A DNA stretch of 33,553 nt from assembly GCA_945644815.1 (NCBI GenBank), contig CALZFA010000005.1, positions 1 to 33,553 of the forward strand, given 5' to 3'. A program made the translations under genes and the position numbers. How positions within the stretch are numbered: position 1 is the first letter of the stretch; the number at the start of each line of letters is the position of its first letter. The notes beneath the pieces were generated by a model, which ran no database searches, was not told where the DNA came from, and was given only the letters and a program-made list of their open reading frames with translations. This stretch comes from an uncultured Clostridia bacterium. Its GTDB lineage: Bacteria > Bacillota > Clostridia > Peptostreptococcales > Anaerovoracaceae. Shown piece by piece: positions 1 through 9,848 of the stretch.

Positions 1-112
1 CAAAATAATCAGCAAAAGTTGCTTTTTCCTGAATATCGATGATTACTATATCCTGAGCTTTCTTGTCAGATAATGTTTTTGCCGCCAGAAGCGCATAATC
101 ACTATTGGTCAT
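1..112 (-). CDS. rsfS: Ribosomal silencing factor RsfS, N-terminal part (runs off window edge)
   Basis: My translation of the minus strand from ATG at 112: MTNSDYALLAAKTLSDKKAQDIVIIDIQEKATFADYF, which resembles RsfS N-termini; located after yqeK as is usual in Firmicutes; overlaps the yqeK stop. Confidence 0.85.
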   Translation of the reverse strand, partial: MTNSDYALLAAKTLSDKKAQDIVIIDIQEKATFADYF

Positions 113-698
113 TTTCTTCCTCCAGATTATTTTTTTCTTTTATAACCTTTTCCAAATATTTCTTGGCAAAGATTGTGTTCTCATCAAGATATTTACCTGC
201 CGATTGAACATAACTCGCCGTGTTTTTAAGAGACATAAGACAGGCTTTATCCAAGTCCTCATAAGCTGCTTTCCTGAGCTCGTCCACACCGGGATAGAAG
301 CGGTTAGGCTCTATAGCATCAGCAAGATATACTACTTTTTCCAGTGTAGACATCCCTGCCCTGCCTGTAGTATGATATGAAACAGCATTTATTATATCCG
401 GATCGGTTATCTCAAAATCTCTTTCCATTATAATGGCTGCTATTTTTCCATGAGCCAGATTGGCATTATCTATGTATTTGTCATCAAGCCCAAGATATTT
501 GACATAATAGTTCAGGGTTTTTTCTGCCACACCTCTGTACATATCATGGAAAAGTGCCGCAATCTCCGCTTTTTTAGGATCAGCGCCGTATTTTTCCGCC
601 AGTTTCACAGCAGTCTGTCTTACTCCTTCAGTATGAACCTTTCTTTTTTCTGAAAAATTATTTTCAATATAGTGTCTTATCTCACTCGTACAATCCAT
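102..698 (-). CDS. yqeK: HD-domain protein YqeK (bis(5'-nucleosyl)-tetraphosphatase-type)
   Basis: HD motif 'AALFHDMYRG', 'HGKIAA', 'YLADAIEPNR'; position next to nadD and rsfS. Confidence 0.93.
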   Translation of the reverse strand: MDCTSEIRHYIENNFSEKRKVHTEGVRQTAVKLAEKYGADPKKAEIAALFHDMYRGVAEKTLNYYVKYLGLDDKYIDNANLAHGKIAAIIMERDFEITDPDIINAVSYHTTGRAGMSTLEKVVYLADAIEPNRFYPGVDELRKAAYEDLDKACLMSLKNTASYVQSAGKYLDENTIFAKKYLEKVIKEKNNLEEENDQ

Positions 699-2055
699 TA
701 TCCTTAATGTACCTTTCTACTGACTCCGGCACCAGAGCTGAAACTGTTCTTCCGTTTTTTAAGGATTCCCTGATGTCCGTAGAAGAAATATCAGGCATCT
801 GCGCCGCCAGCTTAATGACTTTCGTATGGTATAAATCCTGATAGGTCTTTATTTTCTTATCCAGTTCATCTTCAATGTATCCCGGTCTCACGCTGACAAT
901 AAAGGAAAATTTCTCCAGAAGATCAACGCCCTTGTACCATCTGTCCACCTGCATAAATGCATCTGTTCCCGTAATGAAGAAAAGGTCTTTGCCCGGATAT
1001 TGTCTTTTTAGCTCTGACAGAGTATCAAAGGTATAGGATACTCGCATACGGTCAATTTCCAAAGCAGAAACCTCCGAGCCGGGAACATCTTCAAAGGCTA
1101 TCTTTGCCATTGCAAGCCTATGGTCGTCATCTGTCACCCTCCTGCCTTGCTTGAACGGCTGGATATATGCCGGCATAACGATGAGCTTCTCAAGTTGTGC
1201 TTCCGAAATTGCCGCCCTTGCAAGTGAAATATGTCCAATATGAACGGGATCAAAGGTACCGCCCAAAATGCCTATGCGATTAGAAGCATCCGAAGAAATG
1301 TCCCTTACCTTTATGTCTGACCCCTCTCCTTTCTTTTCTTCCGGAATAGGTCTCTGCATAAATTCAATCCCCATGTCGAAAAACGATTCACAATATTCTT
1401 TTATCTCAACTGACGGATTCTGATCTCTAAGAGCTCGCCAAAAAGCCTGAACAAAATCATCTTCTGCTCCCCAGCTCATATTAAGCGGTCCGCTCCCTCC
1501 ACCGGAGCCGACTGCACTGACTATCGCCTTTCCTTTTTTTATCAGCTGCGGGAACCATATCATTGTAACCGTCAGACTTGCATAAGACCTTGTCCTAATA
1601 TAATAACACTCAAATACTGCGGTTACAAAATAATACACCTCGTTATTGCTCGATGGAAATCGGACAATCTGCATCGGAGCTACAGGAGCATTTCCGGAAA
1701 TTGTCTTTCCCGCATTGTAAATCGCATCACAGCAGACACTGAAGGTGCCGTTAAAAGTCATCACCTTTTGTTTTTTTGTTTCCGTAGTGCCTCGAATTGA
1801 TGCCGCAATATCATCAAATTCATATCTGAGATACTTTTTTGCTTCTTCGCTCAGTGATGCATCAGGAAGAGCATCCTCAAAATTGCGTTTTGCCTCTTCA
1901 TAAGATTTATCGGAAACCGCTATCATAATATCCCGAAGCAACGTTCTTGCAATTCTGCCGCAATTCTTGCAAAAACTTTCTCCTTGATTTGCGAGAGAAA
2001 AAGAATCGTCAAAGAATGAAATCTTTTTGCCGCAGTTTATGCATTTCCTTGTCAT
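682..2055 (-). CDS. nadD: Fusion protein: N-terminal zinc ribbon + uncharacterised domain (DUF6054-like by recall) + C-terminal nicotinate-nucleotide adenylyltransferase
   Basis: C-terminal half 'RIGILGGTFDPVHIGHISLARAA...DLFFITGTDAF...ISSTDIRE' is NadD; N-terminal 'CINCGKK...FCKNCG' zinc ribbon and 'SYASLTVTMIW...VSAVGSGGGSGPLNMSWGAEDDFV'. One uninterrupted ORF. ATG at 2055 follows GAGG; the track start at 2061 is TTG. Confidence 0.9.
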   Translation of the reverse strand: MTRKCINCGKKISFFDDSFSLANQGESFCKNCGRIARTLLRDIMIAVSDKSYEEAKRNFEDALPDASLSEEAKKYLRYEFDDIAASIRGTTETKKQKVMTFNGTFSVCCDAIYNAGKTISGNAPVAPMQIVRFPSSNNEVYYFVTAVFECYYIRTRSYASLTVTMIWFPQLIKKGKAIVSAVGSGGGSGPLNMSWGAEDDFVQAFWRALRDQNPSVEIKEYCESFFDMGIEFMQRPIPEEKKGEGSDIKVRDISSDASNRIGILGGTFDPVHIGHISLARAAISEAQLEKLIVMPAYIQPFKQGRRVTDDDHRLAMAKIAFEDVPGSEVSALEIDRMRVSYTFDTLSELKRQYPGKDLFFITGTDAFMQVDRWYKGVDLLEKFSFIVSVRPGYIEDELDKKIKTYQDLYHTKVIKLAAQMPDISSTDIRESLKNGRTVSALVPESVERYIKDNGLYE

Positions 2056-2082
2056 CCTCAATATCCCTTCCCTACTGAAATA

Positions 2083-3846
2083 CTATTCCACTGTGATTCC
2101 AAGTTCATCGAGCTGGGTCTTATCCACAGGTGCAGGCGCCTCACTTACCAGACATTGTGCGTTCTGATTCTTAGGAAAAGCTATCACCTCTCTTATGGAC
2201 TGCTCGCCCAAAAGCAGCATTACAAGCCTGTCCAGGCCGTATGCAAGGCCGCCGTGCGGAGGTGCACCGTATTTAAACGCTTCGATAAGGAAACCGAACT
2301 TTTCTTCACACTCCTCTTTGGAAAGACCAAGAATTTCGAACATTTTAGCCTGGAGGTCTTTATCATGAATTCTGATGGAACCTCCGCCCAACTCAACACC
2401 GTTAAGAACAATATCGTAAGCTTGAGCCTTAACTCTTACCGGATCAGTATCCAGAAGCGGAACCTGGTCAAGCTTTGGACAGGTGAATGGGTGATGCATA
2501 GCTTTAAGATTTCCGGTTTCATCGTCTTCCTCAAACATCGGAAAGTCTACAACCCATAAAAGATTGTACCGTTTGTCGTCCAAAAGTCCCATCATTTTTG
2601 CAATTTCTCTCCTAAGAAAGCCCAGCGTGTCAAATACAACCTTCGGCTTATCTGAACAGATAAGAATAAGGTCGCCTGGTTTTGCGTCAAAGACTGCTGC
2701 AATATTCCCCAACTCTTCCTGAGTAAAGAACTTGTTTACAGAAGAATTATATTCTTCTTCAGTGGCTCTTATCCATACAAGGCCCTTTGCACCATACGCC
2801 TTTGCCTGTTCCGTGAGCTTGTCTATATCCTTACGACTGAATTTTTCGCTTCCTCCGTCGATACATATACCTCTAACGTCTCCGCCTGCGGTCAGAGCAT
2901 CGGTAAAAACCTTAAATTCACAACCTGCGACCACGTGATTCAGCTTTTTAAGCTCAAAACCGAATCTTGTATCCGGCTTATCAGAGCCGTATCTTTCCAT
3001 AGCCTCGTCCCAGGTGATTCTCGGGAGAGGTGTCTTGATCTCAACTCCCATAAGTTCATAAAAGAGTTTCTTCAGAAAACCCTCCTGAATTTCTATAACA
3101 CCATCCATGTCAACAAAGGACATTTCGAGGTCTATCTGAGTAAATTCAGGCTGTCTGTCCGCACGCAGGTCTTCATCTCTGAAACATTTAACTATCTGCA
3201 TATATCTGTCAGTTCCCCCTACCATGAGAAGCTGCTTAAAAAGCTGCGGAGATTGAGGTAGTGCATAGAAAGATCCCGGATATACTCTGCTCGGTACAAT
3301 GTAGTCCCTTGCACCTTCAGGTGTAGACTTAATAAGCATAGGGGTTTCCACCTCGGTAAACCCACAGCTGTCAAAATAATCCCTGACCAGCTTAGTCACC
3401 TGATGGCGGAAAGTAAGGTTACGCTGCATCTTGCTTTTTCTTAGATCTAGATAACGATATTTAAGTCTGAGATTATCATCCACGTTATCATCATCTTTAA
3501 TGTATATAGGCGGTGTTTCGGCTTCTGAGTATATCACAAGATCAGAAGCAAAAACTTCAATTTCGCCGGTAGCTATGTTTAAATTCTTTGCACTTCGTTC
3601 ACAGACAGTCCCCTTGACTCCCACCACGTATTCGCTTCTCAGAGAATCAGCCCTGTTAAAAAGCTCTTCTGGGATCTTATCATCAAAAGTGACCTGTACA
3701 ATTCCGGTCTTATCTCTTAAATCAACAAAAATAAGTCCGCCCAGGTTTCTCCTCTTGGCTACCCAACCGTTGAGTATAACTTCCTCACCTACATTACTCA
3801 TACTGAGGCTGCCGCACATATGTGTTCTCTTAAATAATGTACCCAC
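2083..3846 (-). CDS. aspS: Aspartyl-tRNA synthetase
   Basis: Class II aaRS motifs 'FRDEDLRADRQPEFTQIDLEMSF', 'GGLAYGLDRLVMLL'; 587 aa. Confidence 0.97.
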   Translation of the reverse strand: MGTLFKRTHMCGSLSMSNVGEEVILNGWVAKRRNLGGLIFVDLRDKTGIVQVTFDDKIPEELFNRADSLRSEYVVGVKGTVCERSAKNLNIATGEIEVFASDLVIYSEAETPPIYIKDDDNVDDNLRLKYRYLDLRKSKMQRNLTFRHQVTKLVRDYFDSCGFTEVETPMLIKSTPEGARDYIVPSRVYPGSFYALPQSPQLFKQLLMVGGTDRYMQIVKCFRDEDLRADRQPEFTQIDLEMSFVDMDGVIEIQEGFLKKLFYELMGVEIKTPLPRITWDEAMERYGSDKPDTRFGFELKKLNHVVAGCEFKVFTDALTAGGDVRGICIDGGSEKFSRKDIDKLTEQAKAYGAKGLVWIRATEEEYNSSVNKFFTQEELGNIAAVFDAKPGDLILICSDKPKVVFDTLGFLRREIAKMMGLLDDKRYNLLWVVDFPMFEEDDETGNLKAMHHPFTCPKLDQVPLLDTDPVRVKAQAYDIVLNGVELGGGSIRIHDKDLQAKMFEILGLSKEECEEKFGFLIEAFKYGAPPHGGLAYGLDRLVMLLLGEQSIREVIAFPKNQNAQCLVSEAPAPVDKTQLDELGITVE

Positions 3847-3848
3847 TT

Positions 3849-5105
3849 TTATTTTCTCCTAACCTCTTCGTATAAATCCTCGAATTTTACCTGTCGCTGT
3901 TCTGATTTTGACATGTCTTTAAGGGAAACCACTCCCTCTTTTAGCTCATTATCTCCGATTACAACGGTGTATCTTGCATTAAGTCTGTCAGCATACTTGA
4001 ACTGACCCTTTATATTTCTTGCCAATGTATCCATCTGAACACAAAGTCCTTTTTGTCTGAATGCCCTTGCAAGCTTCTGACCGTAAGCTTTTGCAGCTTC
4101 ACCCATAACGGCAATAAACACATCTACGCCTTCTTCTTCTGGGAATTCTGCACCATTGGCTTCCATGAGCATGATTAGTCTTTCAATGCCGAGGCCAAAA
4201 CCTACACCCGGAATCGGAGGACCTCCGACTTCTTCAACAAGATGATCGTATCTGCCGCCTCCGCATACGGTTCCCTGTGCGCCAAGGCTGTTTGTCACAA
4301 ATTCAAAGGCAGTCTTTGTATAATAGTCAAGTCCTCTTACGATGGTCGGGTCGATTTCAAAGGGAATATCCATGGAATTAAGGTTTTGCTGGAGTTCATC
4401 AAATGCTGATCTGCAATCATCGCAAAGGTAGTCAACCATCATAGGTGCCCCTTTTATAAGTTCCTGACATATAGGCGACTTGCAGTCAATAATCCTCATA
4501 GGATTCCTTTCGTATCTGTCCTTGCATGTATCACAAAGCTGATCGTATTTCGGCTCAAGAAAAGCTTTAAGTGCCTCCCTGTGTTTTCTTCTGCATTCAG
4601 GGCATCCTACGCTGTTGATTCTGAGGGTAATGTCCTTGATTCCCATTCCGGTAAGGAAATCATATCCCAAACAGATGATTTCCGCATCTGCCATCATATT
4701 AGGTGTTCCGAATGTTTCAATTCCGAACTGGTGGAACTGTCTCAGTCTTCCTGATTGAGGCTTTTCATATCTGAAACAAGGTATGTCGTAGTAATATTTA
4801 ATAGGCTGAACCTCAGCATACTGTTTGTGCTCGATGAAAGCCCTCACTACCGGAGAGGTCCCCTCAGGTTTAAGAGTAATATTTCTGTTTCCATGATCCT
4901 TAAATGTATACATTTCTTTTTGAACAACGTCCGTCGTATCGCCTATTCCTCTCTGGAAAAGTTCAGTATGTTCAAAAACAGGTGTCCTTATTTCCTTAAA
5001 GCCGTATCTCGCGCAGATTTCAGCAAACTTTTTTTCTACATAGTGCCATTTATACGCCTGATCCGGCATCATGTCTTTAGTTCCTTTTGGTGCGTTTGTT
5101 AACAT
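3849..5105 (-). CDS. hisS: Histidyl-tRNA synthetase
   Basis: 'KGTKDMMPDQAYKWHYVE', 'RYEKPQSGRLRQFHQFGIE', 'VRGLDYYTKTAFE', 'GFGLGIERL'. Confidence 0.97.
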   Translation of the reverse strand: MLTNAPKGTKDMMPDQAYKWHYVEKKFAEICARYGFKEIRTPVFEHTELFQRGIGDTTDVVQKEMYTFKDHGNRNITLKPEGTSPVVRAFIEHKQYAEVQPIKYYYDIPCFRYEKPQSGRLRQFHQFGIETFGTPNMMADAEIICLGYDFLTGMGIKDITLRINSVGCPECRRKHREALKAFLEPKYDQLCDTCKDRYERNPMRIIDCKSPICQELIKGAPMMVDYLCDDCRSAFDELQQNLNSMDIPFEIDPTIVRGLDYYTKTAFEFVTNSLGAQGTVCGGGRYDHLVEEVGGPPIPGVGFGLGIERLIMLMEANGAEFPEEEGVDVFIAVMGEAAKAYGQKLARAFRQKGLCVQMDTLARNIKGQFKYADRLNARYTVVIGDNELKEGVVSLKDMSKSEQRQVKFEDLYEEVRRK

Positions 5106-6501
5106 CCTTTTTTACCTCCATAAAAATATTTTTTTCTTTTCTGTCCAGCATTTCATCTATTCTGGAAATATAGATTTCATAATTTGATACATTAGGAACA
5201 CGCTCAAGTCTGTTTTCCTCCGGGTAATACATCTTGCTGATGCCGCCTGCACCAAGAGCGAGTATGGTCTGATGTTCTTCCATAATTCTAATATTATATA
5301 TGCAAGGGGTGTCTTCCTTACAATAACCGACATTTTCAAATGCTCCGGCCATATGCTTCTGCCTGTACAGATAATAAGGTCTGTACCCGCGTTCTGCCAG
5401 CATTTTTCTGCCGTCATTGAGCATTTTTTTTACACATTCAGCCTGTCTATAATGGTAGTCCTTATCCAGTTCAATAAGCTTTGATGCCCTTTTCACTGCT
5501 AAAGTATGAACGGTAATATTTTCAGGCTCAAGGTCAATAATTTTTTTTAAAGTTTCAGTAAAATCCTCTGGCTCCTCCTCGGGAAGTCCTGCTATTAAAT
5601 CAGCATTAACTATAGGTATTCCGACACGGTCAGATATTTGAAATGCATTAACTATATCCTCAGGCTGATGAGATCTGCCTATTATTTCAAGGGTTTTCTC
5701 TTTCATTGACTGAGGATTTATGCTTATTCTCTTAACGCCGTGGTTTTTCATAATTTCAAGCTTATCAGGTGTAATAGTATCGGGTCTTCCTGCCTCAACG
5801 GTAAACTCGAGTGTTCGAGTAAGATCCATATTTTGTTTTACTGTATTTAACAAATCATCAAGTTGCGCGGCTGTCAGAGTGGTAGGCGTCCCCCCTCCGA
5901 TATATATGGCTTCAGGCCACAGCCCTGTTTCCGTCATCCTTCTGCCGGTATAAACTATCTCTTTTTTCAGTTCCTTAAGATACCTTGCAATTTCACTTTC
6001 GGAAACCTGGTTTGAAGTAAATGAACAATAGAGACATCTTGTGGGGCAAAACGGAATACCGATATATACACCGACGGAATGTGGGTCAGGTCTGCCACAG
6101 ACTTGTTGCTGATAGCTGTATGTATCGACAAGAAGTTCCGCTTTTTCTTCGCTGAGAAGGTAATTGGAAATAAGCTCATTCCGTACAGCATCTATATTTC
6201 CCAGCTTTTCAAAGATTTCTCCTGTAAGCTTCGCAGGTCTTACTCCCGTTAGTATTCCCCATGGAGGCCGTTTTCCTGTTTCAGAACTTAAATACCTGTA
6301 AAGCTGACGCTTTATCTCATTCTTGTCTGCGGAAAGCTCATTGTTGAAACAGACTATATCCCCCGCTTTTTTTTCATGTTCAGGCAGAGCATCAAACTCT
6401 TCCTGCGTATATGCCCTGAATTCATCCTGTGAAACAAATACCTTAATTAGTTCAATAAAGTCGTACTTGTTTGAAACGTTTTTTATAACAAATTTATACA
6501 A
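5077..6501 (-). CDS. hemZ: Radical SAM coproporphyrinogen dehydrogenase-like protein HemZ
   Basis: 'IGIPFCPTRCLYCSF' CxxxCxxC motif, 'YIGGGTPTTL', HemN/HemZ C-terminal region; 474 aa. Confidence 0.9.
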   Translation of the reverse strand: MYKFVIKNVSNKYDFIELIKVFVSQDEFRAYTQEEFDALPEHEKKAGDIVCFNNELSADKNEIKRQLYRYLSSETGKRPPWGILTGVRPAKLTGEIFEKLGNIDAVRNELISNYLLSEEKAELLVDTYSYQQQVCGRPDPHSVGVYIGIPFCPTRCLYCSFTSNQVSESEIARYLKELKKEIVYTGRRMTETGLWPEAIYIGGGTPTTLTAAQLDDLLNTVKQNMDLTRTLEFTVEAGRPDTITPDKLEIMKNHGVKRISINPQSMKEKTLEIIGRSHQPEDIVNAFQISDRVGIPIVNADLIAGLPEEEPEDFTETLKKIIDLEPENITVHTLAVKRASKLIELDKDYHYRQAECVKKMLNDGRKMLAERGYRPYYLYRQKHMAGAFENVGYCKEDTPCIYNIRIMEEHQTILALGAGGISKMYYPEENRLERVPNVSNYEIYISRIDEMLDRKEKNIFMEVKKDVNKRTKRN

Positions 6502-7114
6502 AAGGGTTCCCTCTCTTTTCGTCGCCTACAGTGGTCATACCCATGTGCCCCGGATAAATTTTCGTATCATCAGAAAAAACATAGATTCTGTCCTTAATGG
6601 AATTTATAAGGGTTGTGTAGTCACCACCGTAAAAATCACTTCTGCCTATAGACATTCTGAAAAGAGTATCGCCGCTGAAAAGATGACCATCTGTATAAAT
6701 GCACATACCTCCTTTGCTGTGTCCCGGCGTGTGAATAAAGGTAAGCTCAATATTTCCTACTCTAAGGGTATCCTTATCATTTACACATATATCCGCACTC
6801 AGGCTTACAGGTCTGCCGCATACCTCTGTAGAAAGGTTAAGTCCCGGCTCAGCAAGCATTTCTGCCTCGTCCTTGTAAGCGACTAACTTTGCATCGGTAA
6901 AATCCATCAGATGCTGTTCAACTCCGCCTATATGATCGCCATGTCCATGAGTTAAAATAATATATTCTATGTTAACTTTTTCTTTCTTGACCTTTTCTGT
7001 CAGCTCCGGACAATATGCGCCCGGGTCAACGATAAATCCTTCCTTTGTATTTTCATCGTAAACAAGATATGTGTTTACCTCTATAGGTCCCGTTACGAAT
7101 CTTTCTATTACCAT
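6494..7114 (-). CDS. MBL-fold metallo-hydrolase (glyoxalase II-like)
   Basis: 'THGHGDHIGG', 'HTPGHSKGG', 'SGDTLF', 'YPGHM'. ATG at 7114 with upstream AAAGGAAAA preferred over the track start at 7156. Confidence 0.92.
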   Translation of the reverse strand: MVIERFVTGPIEVNTYLVYDENTKEGFIVDPGAYCPELTEKVKKEKVNIEYIILTHGHGDHIGGVEQHLMDFTDAKLVAYKDEAEMLAEPGLNLSTEVCGRPVSLSADICVNDKDTLRVGNIELTFIHTPGHSKGGMCIYTDGHLFSGDTLFRMSIGRSDFYGGDYTTLINSIKDRIYVFSDDTKIYPGHMGMTTVGDEKRGNPFV

Positions 7115-7133
7115 TATATGTTTTCCTTTCGTT

Positions 7134-7583
7134 CTAAAAGAGTTTTCGGCTGTCAAGAAGAATGGTCACAGGGCCGTCATTGTTGATTCTCACCAGCATT
7201 TCCGCCCGAAAAATCCCTTCTTCCACCTTTATCCCCTTTTCTCGAAGCTTTTCGTTTAAATATAGGTACAGCTTGTTTGCTTCCTCCGGTCTTGCCGCCT
7301 TGACAAAACTGGGTCTTCTCCCTTTTCTGGCATCTGCAAGAAGTGTGAACTGGGAAATGCTGAGAATCTCACCTTCCACATCCATTATGGAAAGGTTCAT
7401 TTTTTCTTCATTATCCTCAAATACCCTCAGTCCCGTAATCTTTTCTGCCAAATAGTCGGCATCAGCCTCTGTATCGCCGTCTTCAACACCCAAAAGGACT
7501 ACATATCCTTTAGCAATAGCCCCTGTAATCTTATTTCCGACGGAAACATCTGCATCTGTAACCCTCTGAATTACTGCTCTCAT
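7134..7583 (-). CDS. dtd: D-aminoacyl-tRNA deacylase
   Basis: 'MRAVIQRVTDADVSVG', 'SISQFTLLADARKGRRPSF'; 149 aa. Confidence 0.96.
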   Translation of the reverse strand: MRAVIQRVTDADVSVGNKITGAIAKGYVVLLGVEDGDTEADADYLAEKITGLRVFEDNEEKMNLSIMDVEGEILSISQFTLLADARKGRRPSFVKAARPEEANKLYLYLNEKLREKGIKVEEGIFRAEMLVRINNDGPVTILLDSRKLF

Positions 7584-7604
7584 CTATATCCTCTATATTC
7601 TCGT

Positions 7605-9806
7605 TTATGATTTTGCTCTGTAAACATGCAATACACCATCAATATTTCTCAGATTTCTTAGTACTTTCTGCATTTCCTGTGTGGAGGAAATAGATAGTGT
7701 TATTGTCATAGTCAGGCTTCCGTCTCTGCCACTTTTTGCATTTACGCCTGAAAGATGAATGTCCATATCCTCACACACCCTTGATATGTCAGAAAGCATT
7801 CCCTTTCTGTCATTTCCTACAATGCATATATCTGCATTATAGGACTTTCCTACCTTTAAATCTTCCCATTCCACCTCTATAAAACGAGCTTTTTCGTGTT
7901 CGGGAAGTGATGTTATGTTGGAACAGTCACAGCGATGTACTGATATGCCTCTTCCTTTTGTAATAAAACCCACTATTTCATCACCGGGTACCGGATTACA
8001 GCATTTAGCCAGCTTTATCATCAGGTTATCCGCACCCTTAACGATTATACCGGGACTATCCTGATTTCTGCGCTGAATTTTTGCTTTTCTTGCTTCAGCC
8101 GCTTTTATTTCATCGATGACCTCTTCATTGGTCTTTACCTCTGTCTTGGTTTCTTCGGCATAATAGTTGAACAGCAAATTGCAGAATTTGCTTACAAGGG
8201 TACCTCCATTGGAAAGCTGCTGATATGCCTCGTCAGGACCGGCGAAATTCATTGCTTTAAACGCTCTGCTGAGAAAGGCTGATTTGGCGCAGAGTGCCGG
8301 ATCCATACCTTTTTTTCTTATATATTTATCTACTAAGTCCTTGCCCTTATCAATATTGTCGGATTTATTTTCCTTTTTAAGCCATCCTCTGATCTTATTT
8401 CTTGCATTAGAGCTCTTTGCTATCTTCAGCCAGTCCACACTCGGTCCTGCTGAATTGGCAGAAGTTACTATTTCTACAATATCACCGTTCTGCAGAGTGT
8501 AGTCGATGGTCACCATCTTGCCGTTTACCTTCGCTCCTACACACTTACATCCGATGGCTGAATGAATCTTAAAGGCAAAATCAAGGGGCGTGGAACCTGC
8601 CGGAAGCTCTATTACATCGCCCTTTGGTGTGAAAACGAATACCTGACTTGCAAAAAGATCCATTTTCATAGTCTCCAAAAAGTCCTTTGGATCATTGATG
8701 TCCTGCTGCCACTCCAATGACTGCCTTAACCATGCAAGTTTAATATCATCACCTGTGGAGTTTCCTGATGTATCGCCCTCTTTATATTTCCAGTGAGCAG
8801 CAATACCGTATTCAGCAACCTGATGCATTTCATAGGTTCTTATCTGTATTTCAAAAGGCTCACCATTGTCACCTATTACTGTAGTATGCAGAGATTGATA
8901 CATATTAGGCTTAGGCATGGCAATATAATCCTTAAATCTGCCGGGAATCGGTTTCCACATGGTATGGACTATGCCTAAAACTGCGTAACAGTCTTTTACA
9001 TTGTCAACAATTATTCTTACAGCTATCAGATCAAAAATTTCGTCAATCTGCTTGTTCTGCAGTTTCATTTTTTTGTATATACTGTAGTAATGCTTTGCTC
9101 GCCCATAAATATCGTAATGAAGATTCATATCGTCAAGGGCATCTTTAATCTCGCCGATAACTGTGTTTATGGTGGCTTCGCGTTCCTCCTTGCGCTTATT
9201 TACCTTTTGCTTAAGTTCTTGGAACTCCTCGGGATGGAGATACTTGAGCGCCAGATCTTCAAGCTCAAATTTTACTTTGAAAATACCCAGTCTGCTGGCA
9301 AGAGGGGCATAAATATCTAATGTTTCATTGCATTTTTCAACAATTTTTTCAGGCTTCATATATTCCATTGTACGCATATTATGAAGTCTGTCCGCCAGTT
9401 TTATAATAAGAACTCTGATGTCTTTTGACATTGCAAGAAACATCTTGCGGAAATTTTCTGCCTGAATCTCTTCTTTTGATTCAAACTTTATGGCGCCCAA
9501 CTTTGTTACTCCGTCAACCAAAAGCGCAATCTCTTCATTAAAGTCGGCAACCAGCTGTTCTCTGGTATAATCTGTATCCTCAACAACATCATGCAAAAGC
9601 CCACCGACGATAGTAGCCTCATCCATGCCCATTTCTGCAAGAATGTATGCAACCTTTATAGGGTGAGTAAAATAAGGTTCACCACTTTTTCGAAGCTGGC
9701 CTTCATGCAGATTTTGTGCCGTATCAAATGCTTTTCCTATCAATTCGGTGTCATATTTAGAATTAATGCTCAGTATTTTTTGCAAAAACTCGGCTTTTGA
9801 TATCAT
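7605..9806 (-). CDS. relA: Bifunctional (p)ppGpp synthetase/hydrolase (RSH, RelA/SpoT)
   Basis: HD domain 'GGLLHDVVEDTDYT', synthetase 'GRAKHYYSIYKKM', 'AMPKPNMYQSLHTTVIG', TGS and ACT regions; 733 aa. Confidence 0.95.
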   Translation of the reverse strand: MISKAEFLQKILSINSKYDTELIGKAFDTAQNLHEGQLRKSGEPYFTHPIKVAYILAEMGMDEATIVGGLLHDVVEDTDYTREQLVADFNEEIALLVDGVTKLGAIKFESKEEIQAENFRKMFLAMSKDIRVLIIKLADRLHNMRTMEYMKPEKIVEKCNETLDIYAPLASRLGIFKVKFELEDLALKYLHPEEFQELKQKVNKRKEEREATINTVIGEIKDALDDMNLHYDIYGRAKHYYSIYKKMKLQNKQIDEIFDLIAVRIIVDNVKDCYAVLGIVHTMWKPIPGRFKDYIAMPKPNMYQSLHTTVIGDNGEPFEIQIRTYEMHQVAEYGIAAHWKYKEGDTSGNSTGDDIKLAWLRQSLEWQQDINDPKDFLETMKMDLFASQVFVFTPKGDVIELPAGSTPLDFAFKIHSAIGCKCVGAKVNGKMVTIDYTLQNGDIVEIVTSANSAGPSVDWLKIAKSSNARNKIRGWLKKENKSDNIDKGKDLVDKYIRKKGMDPALCAKSAFLSRAFKAMNFAGPDEAYQQLSNGGTLVSKFCNLLFNYYAEETKTEVKTNEEVIDEIKAAEARKAKIQRRNQDSPGIIVKGADNLMIKLAKCCNPVPGDEIVGFITKGRGISVHRCDCSNITSLPEHEKARFIEVEWEDLKVGKSYNADICIVGNDRKGMLSDISRVCEDMDIHLSGVNAKSGRDGSLTMTITLSISSTQEMQKVLRNLRNIDGVLHVYRAKS

Positions 9807-9848
9807 TAGCTGTAACTCCTGATTCTGGTTTAAATTATCCGGTCTGTT

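Noticed and set aside
5106-6501. T-box leader for hisS-aspS
   Set aside because: hisS overlaps the end of hemZ, leaving no leader; no T-box sequence seen upstream of hisS.
6323-6886. 187-aa ORF on the + strand
   Set aside because: Antisense across the hemZ/MBL junction; no start context or domain.
7115-7156. Upstream start (MTAENSFRTKGKHI) for the MBL hydrolase
   Set aside because: ATG at 7114 has a clear SD and matches the usual N-terminus; the extension overlaps dtd codons.
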